A DNA stretch of 64,000 nt from Onchidella celtica (taxonomy: Eukaryota; Mollusca; Gastropoda; Systellommatophora; Onchidiidae). Where the stretch lies: NCBI GenBank assembly GCA_963931925.1, contig OZ007581.1:9498980-9562979 (forward strand). The letters are read 5' to 3'. The notes under the pieces are model-generated. The model saw only the letters and a list, made by a program, of their open reading frames with translations, searched no databases and had not been told where the DNA came from. Of this stretch, positions 34,001 through 40,784 are shown one piece after another. Position numbers and translations under genes: made by a program. Position 1 is the stretch's first letter. Every line of letters starts with the position of its first letter.

Positions 34001-36756
34001 ACCATGCAAAGTTGCATGCTGTGCGAAACATTAAGGAAGGTGTTCTTATCCACAAGGAGAGAGGTCCGGCCTATAGGCACAAATTTGGTGCCTAAGAAGG
34101 GTAGACAGTGGCTTTTTATAAATAAAAATTAGTAATAAATTTTCAACTCCATGATATTGGATCTCTGTAAGTTGTCACAACAGACAATTACAAGTTAACC
34201 ACTAAAAGAGGGGGAAAGAAAGAAAAAAAATGTGAAGAAACTATTGTTTTTATTAAAGTGAAGTGAAACAAACTAAAAGACAGCATTCTGTATTAAATTG
34301 TAGCATTCTGTATCAAACTGCACGTTAATACTTTATCTACCTGTGTCATCATGACACTAGCAATAATAATCCTTTATTTTATTCAGAATATGTCCGTAAT
34401 AAAATGCGCTTCCCTCCTCGCTATGCACTGTCTTTGTCGTGGATTAAGGTCAACTATGATATATCTTAGACTAATAAGTTTTTATAACACACCATGACTC
34501 TTTTTATAGCACACATTGAGGTCGAGAACAAGGCAGCGTATTTTCCGGTTTGTTGGGCGTGTGGATATAGCGTGAGTGTCAACTTTGTCTTACTTTCGGC
34601 AAACCAACGAATCTCACTTTTTCTTCTTTTTTTTTCCCAATAGAATAATAATGCCAGGACATTGAGAAAACTGTGCATATGATCATTTTGTAATGGAAGT
34701 TGTCACTGGCGCGCAGTCGAATTACAAAGCCAAATAGAAAAAAATACTGAGTTGTTTTCAATGGACTGCAATGGCTTGTAATGTAATGGGCAGTGACTAC
34801 GTTTACGGCAGATTACGCTCATACACCAATAGAAAAAACAAACAAAGGAAGCGCTGCTGTACGAACGGGAGTAAAGCCGAATAAAGCCAAATGGTGACTT
34901 GTGTTCACCGGCTGCCGTAAACGTAGCCACTGTGTATGTAAAATATCACTCGCCCCTCACAACAGACTTTTGTAATACAACCTGGGTTGAAATTAATCTA
35001 ATGAAAAAGGCCTGAACATTAAAAAAAAATTCACCGAACAGCGAAATAACGAGCAATTACGGGGACCAGACATGCTGTGATTTTAGCGTTGTCTTACTGA
35101 TTCAACTTTTGTATGCTTGGCTGGTAAAGACAGAAACTGTATCTCAATCATGTGAATAATACATCAATACAAATTACGATCGTGTTTATTCTGGTAAAAT
35201 TGTCCAGCTTGTTAAGCGAAAAGAGAAGAGTGGTAACTCCAGTAAGAGCCGCTAAGCTGGTTTATATAGGGGGACTACCCAGTTTATCATTTAAAACAAA
35301 ATAAGAGAGAGAGAGAGAGAAAAAGAAATACTGGCAAGAAAAATGCCAAGGAGAAATATTCTGGCAGGAAGACAGAGAAGCTGAGGTCCCTAGGACAACA
35401 ATTTACATAATCCATAATTATCTGCTAGCCAGACAGGAGAGGCGAGGACCCATGTGGGCCAGGTGATATAGACCTACGAATTTAAGGGTTCTTACTCCTG
35501 CATGTACCGGCAAAGAGGGAGAGAGGGGGTGGGCTTTAAGCACAGAATATTGATGTTGTATAGAGAGTTAAAGGGACCTTTCACCATAGCAGATATCTCT
35601 CCTGATTACAGCGCTGTAATCCACTGCCTTATATTGTTGATAAAATTTATTGCTATTACCTATTTGTCATTAACTCTAGTTCTTGTATTCTGTTCTGCAC
35701 CTACATTGTGTACACTACATGTATATACCATGTATAAATCATATCACAAATGAAATATGCAGTTTGAATTGAGGGTCAGAATTTCCCATATGGTCTGGAC
35801 CTGTTATTGGCTGTGCGCGGGCCTTCATATTTCAGAAATACTCATAAATTCTTGTGTCCACGAATAATTCGTCAGGAAATTCATGTTACTTTATCTTTCT
35901 ACATTTCAAAGATGAAGCCGTAAACTACGTTAACTTCGTTCTTACACATTTTCCAGGACAAGCAAAAAAACTGATTTAACTTTCTTTGTCAGACTAAAGA
36001 CTTACGAGTTTGTAAACCCCTTTCTTCAACTCATAGTTTTCAGAATTAAACTCACAACTTGTAACAGAACGTGAGGGCTGTCAAGCGCTACAAGGACACC
36101 AAATGTTTATCATTGTGTCTAAAGTCGACTTACGATAGTTTACCATGCACTCGGTTGTTTTTGTTCTTTGTTTATTATTATTATTATTATTATTATCAAC
36201 GAACACGTGCACGTAAATACATTCATGTCATTTTTAATGTGTATTTTCCAAGCCGTAAATCAAAATTAGTATTTGGGCTAGATGCTTTTAAAGAGGACAG
36301 TTCAATTTGTCAGTTCTCATATTGCATTTCAATATTAAATAAAATTGATATCATTAATCTAAATCAAACGATCACTAACCGGCAATGTTACAATGCGCCC
36401 AAAAAATCATCACAGAAATGAGAGATATTATAAACCCGAGACACAAGATATCGAAACGAATCAATTCGTCATTTTCCGTCCCTCGACTTGTGCTCGTATC
36501 ATCTATGTCAACAGTGCAACACTTCGCATCATACCCTTCATAACTGAATGAAAAAAAAGTAGTAAACTCACTCAGTGTATTTATACGCGCGCAATTTGTG
36601 GACATATCGTGGAAGAAGGAATGGTTCGTCTCGGTAGTCTGTGTCTCGGATATAACCCACTTCAGGCTAACTTGTTCAATGTTAAATCTTACCTGCAGCG
36701 GATAAACCACTTGTACACAGAATTGCAACCACCAACACAGCTTTCATCTGATCCAT
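3265..36756 (-). CDS. CTLD-Ig gene (signal peptide, C-type lectin domain, four Ig-like domains), 3' end beyond window
   Basis: Ten exons on the minus strand: 36693-36756, 28931-29110, 26755-26849, 14389-14533, 13011-13346, 10970-11100, 9551-9749, 7268-7588, 4644-4795 and 3265-3391. All junctions are AG/GT and phases match throughout (out/in: 1/1, 1/1, 0/0, 1/1, 1/1, 0/0, 1/1, 1/1, 0/0, then phase 1 out). The visible product is 583 residues: a 21-residue signal peptide, a CTLD built from three exons, and four Ig-like domains. No stop codon or membrane segment is seen before the left edge, so the C-terminus is missing. Known family context: secreted or membrane lectin/Ig proteins act in recognition and immunity in molluscs. 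The function here is inferred. Introns 1 and 3 are very large and full of transposons, and a GPCR lies inside intron 3 on the other strand. Extra exons between those found cannot be excluded. Confidence 0.85.
3717..3741. repeat. Poly-G tract
   Basis: An almost uninterrupted run of about 23 G residues in an intron. Similar G runs occur at 4567-4577, 6570-6582, 11552-11567, 39416-39426, 40700-40713 and 51921-51935. Such runs are prone to assembly errors. Confidence 0.85.
4470..4615. repeat. Three tandem palindromic units
   Basis: Three successive copies of an imperfect palindrome of the type 'attctggcctctaggtagaggcctgaata', separated by G-rich spacers. Each unit can fold into a hairpin around ctctagag. 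It lies in the intron just after the donor side of exon 9's upstream neighbour region. Confidence 0.6.
4644..4795 (-). CDS. Exon 9: Ig-like domain 4, first half
   Basis: Acceptor ttctgcacag, donor gtaagt, 152 nt, phase 1 in and phase 0 out. It encodes PAEVTDFDI, then [20 protein letters not shown], which is the classic B-strand Cys followed by the 'GNP.P.L.LY' C-strand of I-set/C2 Ig domains, ending before the D strand. The second half lies in exon 10 with a matching phase 0 junction. Confidence 0.87.
5630..6545. repeat. 60-bp minisatellite in intron 8
   Basis: About 12 good copies (5800-6530) of a 60-nt unit containing acagaattaagtctgtttg and gggtgtttgatagaac, with degenerate units at both ends. 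The unit length is a multiple of three, so the minus strand stays open and yields an artificial repeat protein. Confidence 0.9.
7268..7588 (-). CDS. Exon 8: Ig-like domain 3
   Basis: Acceptor gacattacag, donor gtgagt, 321 nt, symmetric phase 1-1. It encodes 107 residues: a proline-rich linker ([10 protein letters not shown]), B strand KTVIIECAV, a TGGTPP turn typical of Ig sets, and an F-strand region [10 protein letters not shown], ending in SVSVSVK. Extra cysteines (KLDC and the C-E-C pair) differ from a plain I-set. It follows exon 7 (G plus AA gives Glu) and joins exon 9 (T plus AC gives Tyr), giving a normal Ig-Ig linker. Confidence 0.84.
8896..9165 (+). repeat. tRNA-derived SINE (copy a)
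   Basis: The head resembles a tRNA, with an A-box-like tggttgaacctc and a perfect B box gttcgaatccc. It is followed by a conserved central part (ctccccggataaggacgaa, gggcccgtgtgcacgtt, acttggcagttgg) and an AAATC-repeat tail near 9150. The family recurs at 14945-15312, 46396-46545, 51852-52117 (split) and 61712-62000. This is a SINE head, not a functional tRNA gene. Confidence 0.8.
9186..9235. repeat. Pyrimidine-rich low-complexity tract
   Basis: C/T-rich sequence directly after the SINE tail; no gene signal. Confidence 0.7.
9551..9749 (-). CDS. Exon 7: Ig-like domain 2, second half
   Basis: Acceptor ctcatctaaag, donor gtgagt, 199 nt, phase 0 in and phase 1 out. It encodes 66 residues including [13 protein letters not shown] and [12 protein letters not shown], ending in SSSVTISI, which looks like the G strand of an Ig-like fold. 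The F-strand cysteine is not at the expected place (Y-N-F), so the canonical disulfide may be replaced by the Cys in YETTC. A second acceptor 9 bases downstream (caaag) would keep the frame, so the exact start is uncertain by three residues. Confidence 0.78.
10083..10210. repeat. (GA)n microsatellite
   Basis: Long GA dinucleotide tract with a few interruptions, ending about 30 bases before the Helitron. Confidence 0.9.
10242..10966 (+). mobile_element. Non-autonomous Helitron (copy 1), abutting a splice donor
   Basis: Begins with TC (tctacattaataaaagtg) and ends with CTAG preceded by a GC-rich hairpin (ccgggcagggccggg), flanked by A on the left and T on the right: the Helitron signature (5' TC, 3' hairpin plus CTRR, insertion between A and T, no target duplication). 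A second copy of nearly equal length lies inverted at 19794-20520, and a 3' fragment ends at 45586. No Rep/helicase frame is present. Its 3' end lies three bases inside the intron after exon 6. Confidence 0.82.
10970..11100 (-). CDS. Exon 6: Ig-like domain 2, first half
   Basis: Acceptor ccttattcag, donor gtacta, 131 nt, phase 1 in and phase 0 out. It encodes a linker ([10 protein letters not shown]), then a B-strand LEVTC and a C-strand with tandem tryptophans (KCWWKYY). It is too short and lacks an ATG for ORF calling. The donor is unusual: only the first three intron bases (gta) are host sequence; from position 4 the intron is the CTAG end of a Helitron at 10242-10966. The empty site would have read gtatat. 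Confidence 0.8.
12533..12600 (+). repeat. Copy of a short dispersed repeat
   Basis: Contains gccaaatagagaaaatactgagtt followed by a 'cactattcagcaatggctta'-type sequence. Related copies: 6766-6830, 34732-34800, 42755-42830 (plus) and 23040-23210, 61085-61125 (minus). The structure is not resolved; it could be a MITE or SINE family. Confidence 0.55.
13011..13346 (-). CDS. Exon 5: Ig-like domain 1
   Basis: Acceptor taccaccag, donor gtgagt, 336 nt, symmetric phase 1-1, the usual pattern for a shufflable Ig exon. It encodes 112 residues with an N-terminal Pro-rich linker (ELPQPKLTC), a B-strand cysteine (SDITC), extra cysteines (SCDSQLNC) and an F-strand motif ADGATWTC (D-G-x-x-W-x-C in place of D-x-x-x-Y-x-C). 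The exon ends in LEVY, typical of a G strand. Its downstream intron begins with gtgagt and runs at once into a (CT)n tract. Its upstream intron is a tetranucleotide array that stays open in this frame, which creates a long artificial ORF fused to this exon. Confidence 0.83.
13347..14388. repeat. Tetranucleotide (TGGA)n-type array filling intron 4
   Basis: Nearly the whole intron between exons 4 and 5 is ggatggatggatgggtgg-type repeat. On the minus strand it reads as His-Pro-Ser-Ile repeats without stops over long stretches and runs in frame into exon 5, producing a spurious 380-codon frame. Confidence 0.9.
14389..14533 (-). CDS. Exon 4: C-terminal third of the CTLD
   Basis: Acceptor tttatcatacag, donor gtataa, 145 nt, phase 0 in and phase 1 out. 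It encodes the last CTLD strands: [13 protein letters not shown] (long-loop 'W..GEPN' region), RHVVI, NGWEKRY and the closing DRSYYICQ. The calcium/sugar motif is changed (EPS instead of EPN; no W-N-D), and the two inner cysteines normally found before 'V.I' and after 'W.D' are absent, so only the outer disulfide (RCAEE Cys to YYIC Cys) can form. An alternative upstream acceptor at 14592 would be phase 1 and would not join exon 3, so the start at 14533 was chosen. Confidence 0.85.
14945..15312 (-). repeat. tRNA-derived SINE (copy b)
   Basis: Minus-strand head with A-box-like tggtttaaaggcaagg and B box ggttcgatcccc, central part shared with copy a (gataaggac, gtgcacgttgcgcaa), and a T/A-rich tail. 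It lies in intron 3 just upstream of exon 4. Confidence 0.8.
15313..19793. other. Intron 3, no recognisable gene
   Basis: AT-rich sequence without convincing exons. A segment near 15410-15480 (gctggattaaccgttgagcaaaataggcacgtgcctagggc) looks like a dispersed repeat. A minus-strand phrase near 18340 reads [10 protein letters not shown], resembling an Ig F strand, but lacks convincing splice sites. Confidence 0.5.
19794..20520 (-). mobile_element. Non-autonomous Helitron (copy 2)
   Basis: Reverse-complement copy of the element at 10242-10966, full length from TCTATATTAATAAAAG to CTAG, flanked by A and T on its own strand. The two copies differ by scattered substitutions. It ends 139 bases upstream of the GPCR start codon, so it may lie in that gene's promoter region. 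Confidence 0.82.
20660..21863 (+). pseudogene. Rhodopsin-like orphan GPCR, single exon, one frameshift
   Basis: The ATG at 20660 opens 150 codons (to 21112) covering TM1 ([19 protein letters not shown]), TM2 ([19 protein letters not shown]) and TM3, ending at LQKCCCV where the DRY-like motif belongs. The reading frame then breaks; another frame (open from 21054 to the stop at 21863) carries the second loop, TM4 ([20 protein letters not shown]), TM5 ([20 protein letters not shown]), a long third loop, TM6 and TM7 ([18 protein letters not shown], a degenerate NPxxY). Together they make one receptor of about 400 residues with a one-base lesion near 21090-21110, close to a T5 run. Such intronless divergent class A receptors are expanded as candidate chemosensory genes in gastropods. 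It lies inside intron 3 of the CTLD-Ig gene on the other strand. A true pseudogene and an assembly error are both possible. Confidence 0.75.
21864..24027. other. Intron 3, repeat remnants only
   Basis: A stretch near 22505-22535 (gataaaggcgaaagccgaacattcgaa) resembles the 3' region seen in some Penelope-like or LINE elements. 23040-23210 is a minus copy of the short dispersed repeat. A minus-strand open frame at about 22560-22800 has no start and no recognised domain. Confidence 0.45.
24028..24216 (-). other. Coding-like 62-codon segment, possible alternative terminal exon
   Basis: Behind a good acceptor (gatctttcaatttcag) the minus strand is open in phase 0 for 62 codons, starting [20 protein letters not shown] and ending [11 protein letters not shown] with TAA. 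It looks protein-like (helical, charged, two Cys), and its phase matches exon 3 of the CTLD-Ig gene. It would truncate the CTLD before its last third, which argues against simple use. No polyadenylation signal is obvious just downstream. No family recognised. Confidence 0.25.
24571..26275 (-). mobile_element. 5'-truncated L2/CR1-clade LINE, one in-frame stop
   Basis: The minus-strand frame from 26259 to 24733 encodes most of a reverse transcriptase: [43 protein letters not shown], catalytic [36 protein letters not shown] and the thumb [11 protein letters not shown] single TAG (stop at 25678-25680) lies just before GVPQ; otherwise the frame is open. The endonuclease is absent and an upstream stop marks the truncation. 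The 3' tail reads gggcgctatataaatgcaat then (ATT)n, typical of L2-type LINEs. It lies in intron 3. Confidence 0.85.
24657..24685. repeat. (CA)n microsatellite in the LINE 3' region
   Basis: About 20 bases of CA repeat within the L2-type 3' untranslated region. Confidence 0.8.
26755..26849 (-). CDS. Exon 3: middle of the CTLD (FIGLNDR...W core)
   Basis: Acceptor gatttcag, donor gtaatg, 95 nt, phase 1 in and phase 0 out. It encodes a short helix ([10 protein letters not shown]) followed by [19 protein letters not shown], which matches the most conserved CTLD core ('WIGL.D....G.F.W'). This is the strongest single piece of evidence for the fold. It is too short and lacks a start codon, so ORF-based searches would miss it. 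The next exon in phase 0 is 12 kb away at 14533. Confidence 0.88.
26850..28930. other. Intron 2, no recognisable gene
   Basis: AT-rich, with loose repeats near 26870-27120 of the type 'aagttatantgcaatgaagaat'. No exon signal seen. Confidence 0.5.
28931..29110 (-). CDS. Exon 2: N-terminal third of the CTLD
   Basis: Acceptor ctttcag, donor gtatag, phase 1 in and phase 1 out, 180 nt. It encodes 60 residues with the CTLD start pattern: two cysteines of the long-form N-terminal hairpin (VCKAW and TRTCL), then W-S-S-F-S-D-A (the 'W..A' helix 1 region), RCAEE (first conserved Cys) and GHLVYI (the 'LV.I' strand), ending in NFVK. Joined to exon 3 this continues directly into the usual helix 2 region. 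It is placed immediately after the signal peptide; no Ig exon was seen in the 7.6 kb between them. Confidence 0.85.
29573..29959 (-). pseudogene. C-terminal zinc-finger region of the RTE element
   Basis: 128 codons ending PTPS, with a basic KRFKDNLK region, [16 protein letters not shown], a Lys/Glu-rich helix and one C2H2 finger (CPVCG...HLRTH). Such a terminal finger occurs in RTE-like elements of marine animals. It is frame-shifted relative to the reverse transcriptase upstream. Confidence 0.75.
30030..31844 (-). pseudogene. Reverse transcriptase of the RTE element
   Basis: A continuous frame from 31844 to 30030 interrupted by an in-frame TGA at about 30720 and a TAG at about 30590. It carries the palm motifs ([38 protein letters not shown]) and the thumb with LYAIETWT. 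The catalytic Asp-Asp pair is intact. Point stops without large deletions indicate a moderately old copy. Confidence 0.82.
31896..32737 (-). pseudogene. Endonuclease domain of the RTE element
   Basis: Exonuclease-endonuclease-phosphatase fold that nicks target DNA. Two frames: 32737-32327 (strands with CNVRTLL and ALSETRL) and 32330-31896 ([24 protein letters not shown]). The catalytic Asn, Glu, Asp and His motifs are all visible, but the frame is broken where the two parts meet, and a TAG separates it from the reverse transcriptase. Confidence 0.8.
33651..33727 (+). repeat. Inverted copy of the RTE 3' end at the RTE 5' end
   Basis: Reads gcaattcttctcacctaaagc ... ggtggcctttatgtttgtaccctta on the plus strand, the near-identical reverse complement of 29446-29524 (the minus-strand element's own 3' end). 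Confidence 0.8.
33728..36692. other. Intron 1 beyond the RTE, no exon recognised
   Basis: Contains a copy of the short dispersed repeat (34732-34800), GA-rich patches (35300-35325) and an ATT microsatellite (36173-36197). I searched the minus strand for an Ig exon between signal peptide and CTLD and found none. Confidence 0.5.
36693..36756 (-). CDS. Exon 1: signal peptide of the CTLD-Ig gene
   Basis: The ATG at 36756 sits in a good context (four A residues before, G after). It opens 21 codons beginning [13 protein letters not shown] and ending SGLSAA, followed by one base and a gtaaga donor (phase 1). A charged start, a hydrophobic core and a small-residue end make a textbook signal peptide, with likely cleavage after the last Ala so that the mature protein begins at the CTLD. 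A second Met at codon 4 could also start. The upstream sequence carries a TGACGTC-like (CRE-type) site about 10 bases before the ATG, which may be chance. A 5' untranslated exon further upstream is possible but not visible. Confidence 0.82.
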
Positions 36757-38850
36757 TTTTGTATGACGTCTAACACAAGTAAGTTGATTACAATTTCTCC
36801 CTCCTCTTGCAGAAATAGATAGTTCAGTGAAATGTCAGTACTATAAAATGAATGGCTACGATCAATGATGGGCTTCTAGATACACTACCACACTGAAATC
36901 TCCACATATCAACTTTAGCTCACAAACTAACGAATCGCTTTCTTGACATTGAGACTCATGAATAACCGATTACTCCAAGAACAACATAATGTTTGTACTT
37001 ATATTTCAATCTATTTATTGATATATAAATCAGGTTTAATTAACTTTTCATGGCGAAAAAAAACAAAACAACAGAAATGTAAATAAATGATATTATATTA
37101 CAATGCCGCAGGAAGAAACCCAAGGTAAATATTATGACGCATCTGAAGCTGGCAATGGTACAATATTATGTAAGTATCATTTCATTATATTTTAATTAAG
37201 AAAGAAAAAATAACAATACCAACAACAAAGATACATCAATAATAACAATAATAATGATAATAATAATATCGATGAGAATAATAATTATATCAATGATAGT
37301 AAAAATAATCTTAATGATAATAATAGTAGTAATGGTCATGATAATAATTTAATAGTAATATAAACATACCTTTATAATAATGCAACCTTACACTCGTGAT
37401 CATGATAGAAGTAATGCAATACAGTGTGTTTTTCACTATATTATAATATTATTATAATATAGTGGAAATAGTCGTGTCCAATAATGATATTAATAGCGAA
37501 GTCAATATATAACTAAGAAGGACAATTCGCTTGTATGACACCGGACCTAGTATGAAGAGGATGTTTGTCAAATGTCACTTAACTGTCACTTAAGTTTGCT
37601 GCTTTTCGTTGCATAAAAACCTACAATTTCGACATACCTCTGACTCATACGTTGTTTTTTACTATTGCCGATGGATAGAATGCATGATAATTGCAATAAC
37701 GCTCTGTTTTGTTTACAGAAAAGCTGTTATGGTGGTGATGTTGCTTGTACTGTGGTCGTTGCTGGTCTACGGCCATGCGTTTCTGTCTCTGTCCTATCTC
37801 ACGTTTTTTTCTGGTCTTTAGCCTCTACCTTGTCTCAATCTTAACATCTAATTATGACTATACAATTGGCCTCTTCCTAGTCCAGGATCATGCAAAATAC
37901 CACTGTTCTATCTCACTTTCTTCCTGGTCTATGATCATACAAACTATCCCTGTCCTATCTCACTATTTTCCTAGCCCAAAACCACAGAGAAGGAGAAGTC
38001 GAGCCATGAAAAAAAAAAAAATTGAAGCGTTAGGAGGCGATCACCTAAAAGAATGTTGCTACAAGTACGTACGCCCCCAAAGTTTTTTGCGCTAGGGGTA
38101 CTTATTTTGAAAGCCTTTTGGGGCTCCAGAGCTAGAGAGCTTCAACAGAAATACTCCTAACAACAGCCTTAATTCATTATAATTTTTTTTTTGGTTGAAA
38201 GGGTAGGGGGGCAGGGTTAGGGATTCGATAAGATTTAGGATTGAGGATAAAGTCCGGGTTAGGAATAGTACTTATACGTACGCACCCCTAGTGCAAAGCT
38301 CTTAGGTTGCATACGTTCTTAAGTAAAAAGAGCCCACCTGAAATAGGTTGACAATCAATGAGTTAGAGTATCCGGTTTGACATACACAGAGAAGCTACTA
38401 AAGAGCGACATGATGGGAACACTTGAACAAGATCCTTTAGTTTTCATCAGGCTGACACACGCATGGGGCCACACCAAAATAAAAACACCCTTTCAATTTT
38501 GGCCAGTTCTCAACCGCATTTTTGTAAGCTCTTCATACGCTTGTCTTTAACCCCTCACCTCCTCACCCCGTATACAAGCGTTCAGCCATCAGAATATTGA
38601 ATTTCTGTGATAAGGCCTCAATATTCTGCAATCTTAAATGTCCATTTCGTTCCAATTATAATAATAAAATAATAATAATAATAATAACAATAATATTGAT
38701 TTTAAAAAAAAAGAGCAAGCTATCGATGAGGCTACCAAAAAACTAGACAAAAAAACAAAATCTTCCAGAAGAAAATTATCAAGAAAAATAAACGGCGACA
38801 AATAGTATGTTATGTGAGTGTGTCTGTGTATATAATGTATGTCTACTCTA
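36757..38850. other. Upstream of the CTLD-Ig gene, no gene recognised
   Basis: AT-rich with ATA/ATAATA repeats (37230-37380). At 37720-37970 there are three loose repeats of 'cctgtcctatctcac.tttttcctggtctatgatcat'. A hydrophobic frame starting at 37729 (MVVMLLVLWSLLVYGH) resembles a signal peptide but has no donor. Segments 38068-38100 and 38268-38322 are imperfect inverted repeats (around tttgcnctaggggt) and may bound a small MITE. Confidence 0.4.
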
Positions 38851-38856
38851 GCCGAG

Positions 38857-38872
38857 AGAGAGAGAGGTGACG

Positions 38873-38945
<73 letters not shown>

Positions 38946-38946
38946 T
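38857..38946. repeat. (GA)n microsatellite
   Basis: Long GA tract with few interruptions. Confidence 0.9.
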
Positions 38947-38979
38947 TGCAGACGGAGAGAACGGCTAGTAAGTACCTAG

Positions 38980-39040
38980 ACAAACTGTTTGGACTGGGCG
39001 CTATATAAATTATCTTCATTATTATTATTATTATTATTAA
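38980..39040 (+). repeat. L2-type LINE 3' tail fragment
   Basis: Reads tggactgggcgctatataaat followed by (ATT)n, the same 3' signature as the L2/CR1 copy at 24571-26275, with no coding part attached. Confidence 0.65.
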
Positions 39041-40275
39041 ATATTATGTATTTGACCGTGTCACGAATCGGCTAAAACCGAACGGTCAGACGATGTAAGA
39101 ATCTTGACTGTGTTCTCTTTGTCCCACACTGACTAACGCCGAACGGGCTGAGATTGTGGGGTAGTTAATTGCCTTTCTTTTGTGGGTGCTTGCTCTTCAT
39201 CATAGTAACGGAGCAAATTGTCACAAGCATTGTATGTTGTGGTGTCGTGAGCAAGGCTACGTCAAGGAGCGACCGTGTAGTTTTGTCAGCATCGTAATGG
39301 TCGTTGTTAAAACAATGCGAACGGCTGAAGAGGATGACACAGCGCGCGAGTGGATAGCAAATAGTGAGCCTGTAAGTGCAAGGATAATCATAATTGTGTT
39401 TTCAGGCCTGGAAGGGGGGGGGGGGGCTTGTGTTCATCGTTACCTCTCCAGTAAATAAAATACATGTGGGAAGCAACCTACTTGAGTGGATGTGTCTGTG
39501 AGTTTGGGTGTTTGTGTGTGGTATGCTGAGTGGATGTTGTTAATTATGGTAGCAGTAATATGACAATTAATCTATGTATGCATGTGTACTATAATGTTTG
39601 TCCATCATTTTGAACCTCTTTGCATTGCTGATGAGGCAGTAAGCCAGGCGGACTGCACTGGGTTTTTTCGTTAGTTAATACTTTGTATCGCTGGGTTTTT
39701 TTGTTAGCACCGTTTAATGGGTTTTAAGCTTCCTTGTTAGTCATCTATTTGTAGTGTTCTTAATTATTTTCTGTGTAACCATTACTCCAACCATTGCGTG
39801 GTGAGAGTTGAATGGTTAAATGGATATATTTAACTATATCATGATCCACTACACTTTTCATTTTCCATTTCCTTTTTCCATTCAATCTCCCATCACACAG
39901 TTACGCGTAGAAGATGCTTAGCTGCTTGAATAAGCTTGATGTGATTTATATTAGAGTTGTTTTAAAATCCTATACTGTCTGTGTATGCTGGTTTTGCTTT
40001 GCTTTTCATTAAAAAAATATCAAAAAAACTCAATGATACTTAAGGATGCCGGTGACCGCTGACCATTCATCACTGATATTGTTGTTGTTGATATATATAC
40101 CGATGCCATAGGATAAACTTGACCTGCACTGGCCATGTTTCCTCTAAAGCAGCGCGGCAGTACAGTGGCTGTGTTGGTGCCTCGCACATCAGAATGTTGC
40201 CTCTTATTTTAATCTAAAAAAATACGGTTGTTTGGGGAAAAAATATTCATGTTCAAAGAATCAAAAGTCCCGCTC
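39041..40275. other. No recognisable gene
   Basis: Low-complexity and unique sequence, without convincing exons on either strand. Confidence 0.5.
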
Positions 40276-40296
40276 TGTAGTTTGGAAAAACTTACA

Positions 40297-40386
40297 GGGG
40301 GCGTCGCGCATGGATACTCTGTGGCAGAGGCCAAAGCTGAGCTTGAAGAAAAAAATGATGAACTTCATTTTTATCAATCTCTCCGT
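40297..40386 (+). other. Possible exon, coiled-coil-like segment
   Basis: After an acceptor-like aaaaacttacag the plus strand reads GVAHGYSVAEAKAELEEKND then ELHFYQSLR, a strongly protein-like helical segment. The only donors available (ccgtgttttt) are weak. It could be the penultimate exon before the 48-bp repeat exon, since a donor after CGT would be in phase. No family recognised. Confidence 0.25.
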
Positions 40387-40784
40387 GTTTTTTTTTTTTT
40401 TCCTTTAAAAAAAAAAGAAAAATCCTTTCCACGATAATCTGTAACATAAGAAATTATGTAGGCGTGTAGAATTGCCGGGTCAGACTAAAATTTTGTAACT
40501 CAGTCCTAACTGGCCATTTTGAAACGACCTCAAATTAAGATTCTAAGATGGGCTGAAATTTCATTTGTCCAGACGTTGGCGGAGCGTCGATTGCCAGGCC
40601 TGGGGCAAAGGCAAATAGTGCAACCCCTGACCCGTGGACTCCTAACATGTCAGAATATTGAAAGACTGTAGATTTGTTCGAAAATGGTAGATTTTCTGTT
40701 GGGGGGGGGGGGGGCTTTTTTAAAAGTTTGCTATTACAATATTTTATTGTTAAAATGTTGCTCACCTAAGAATTTTGCAATCAG

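Noticed and set aside
37729..37821. Signal-peptide-like hydrophobic frame on the plus strand
   Set aside because: It lies within loose tandem repeats, has no usable donor, and stops after about 30 residues.
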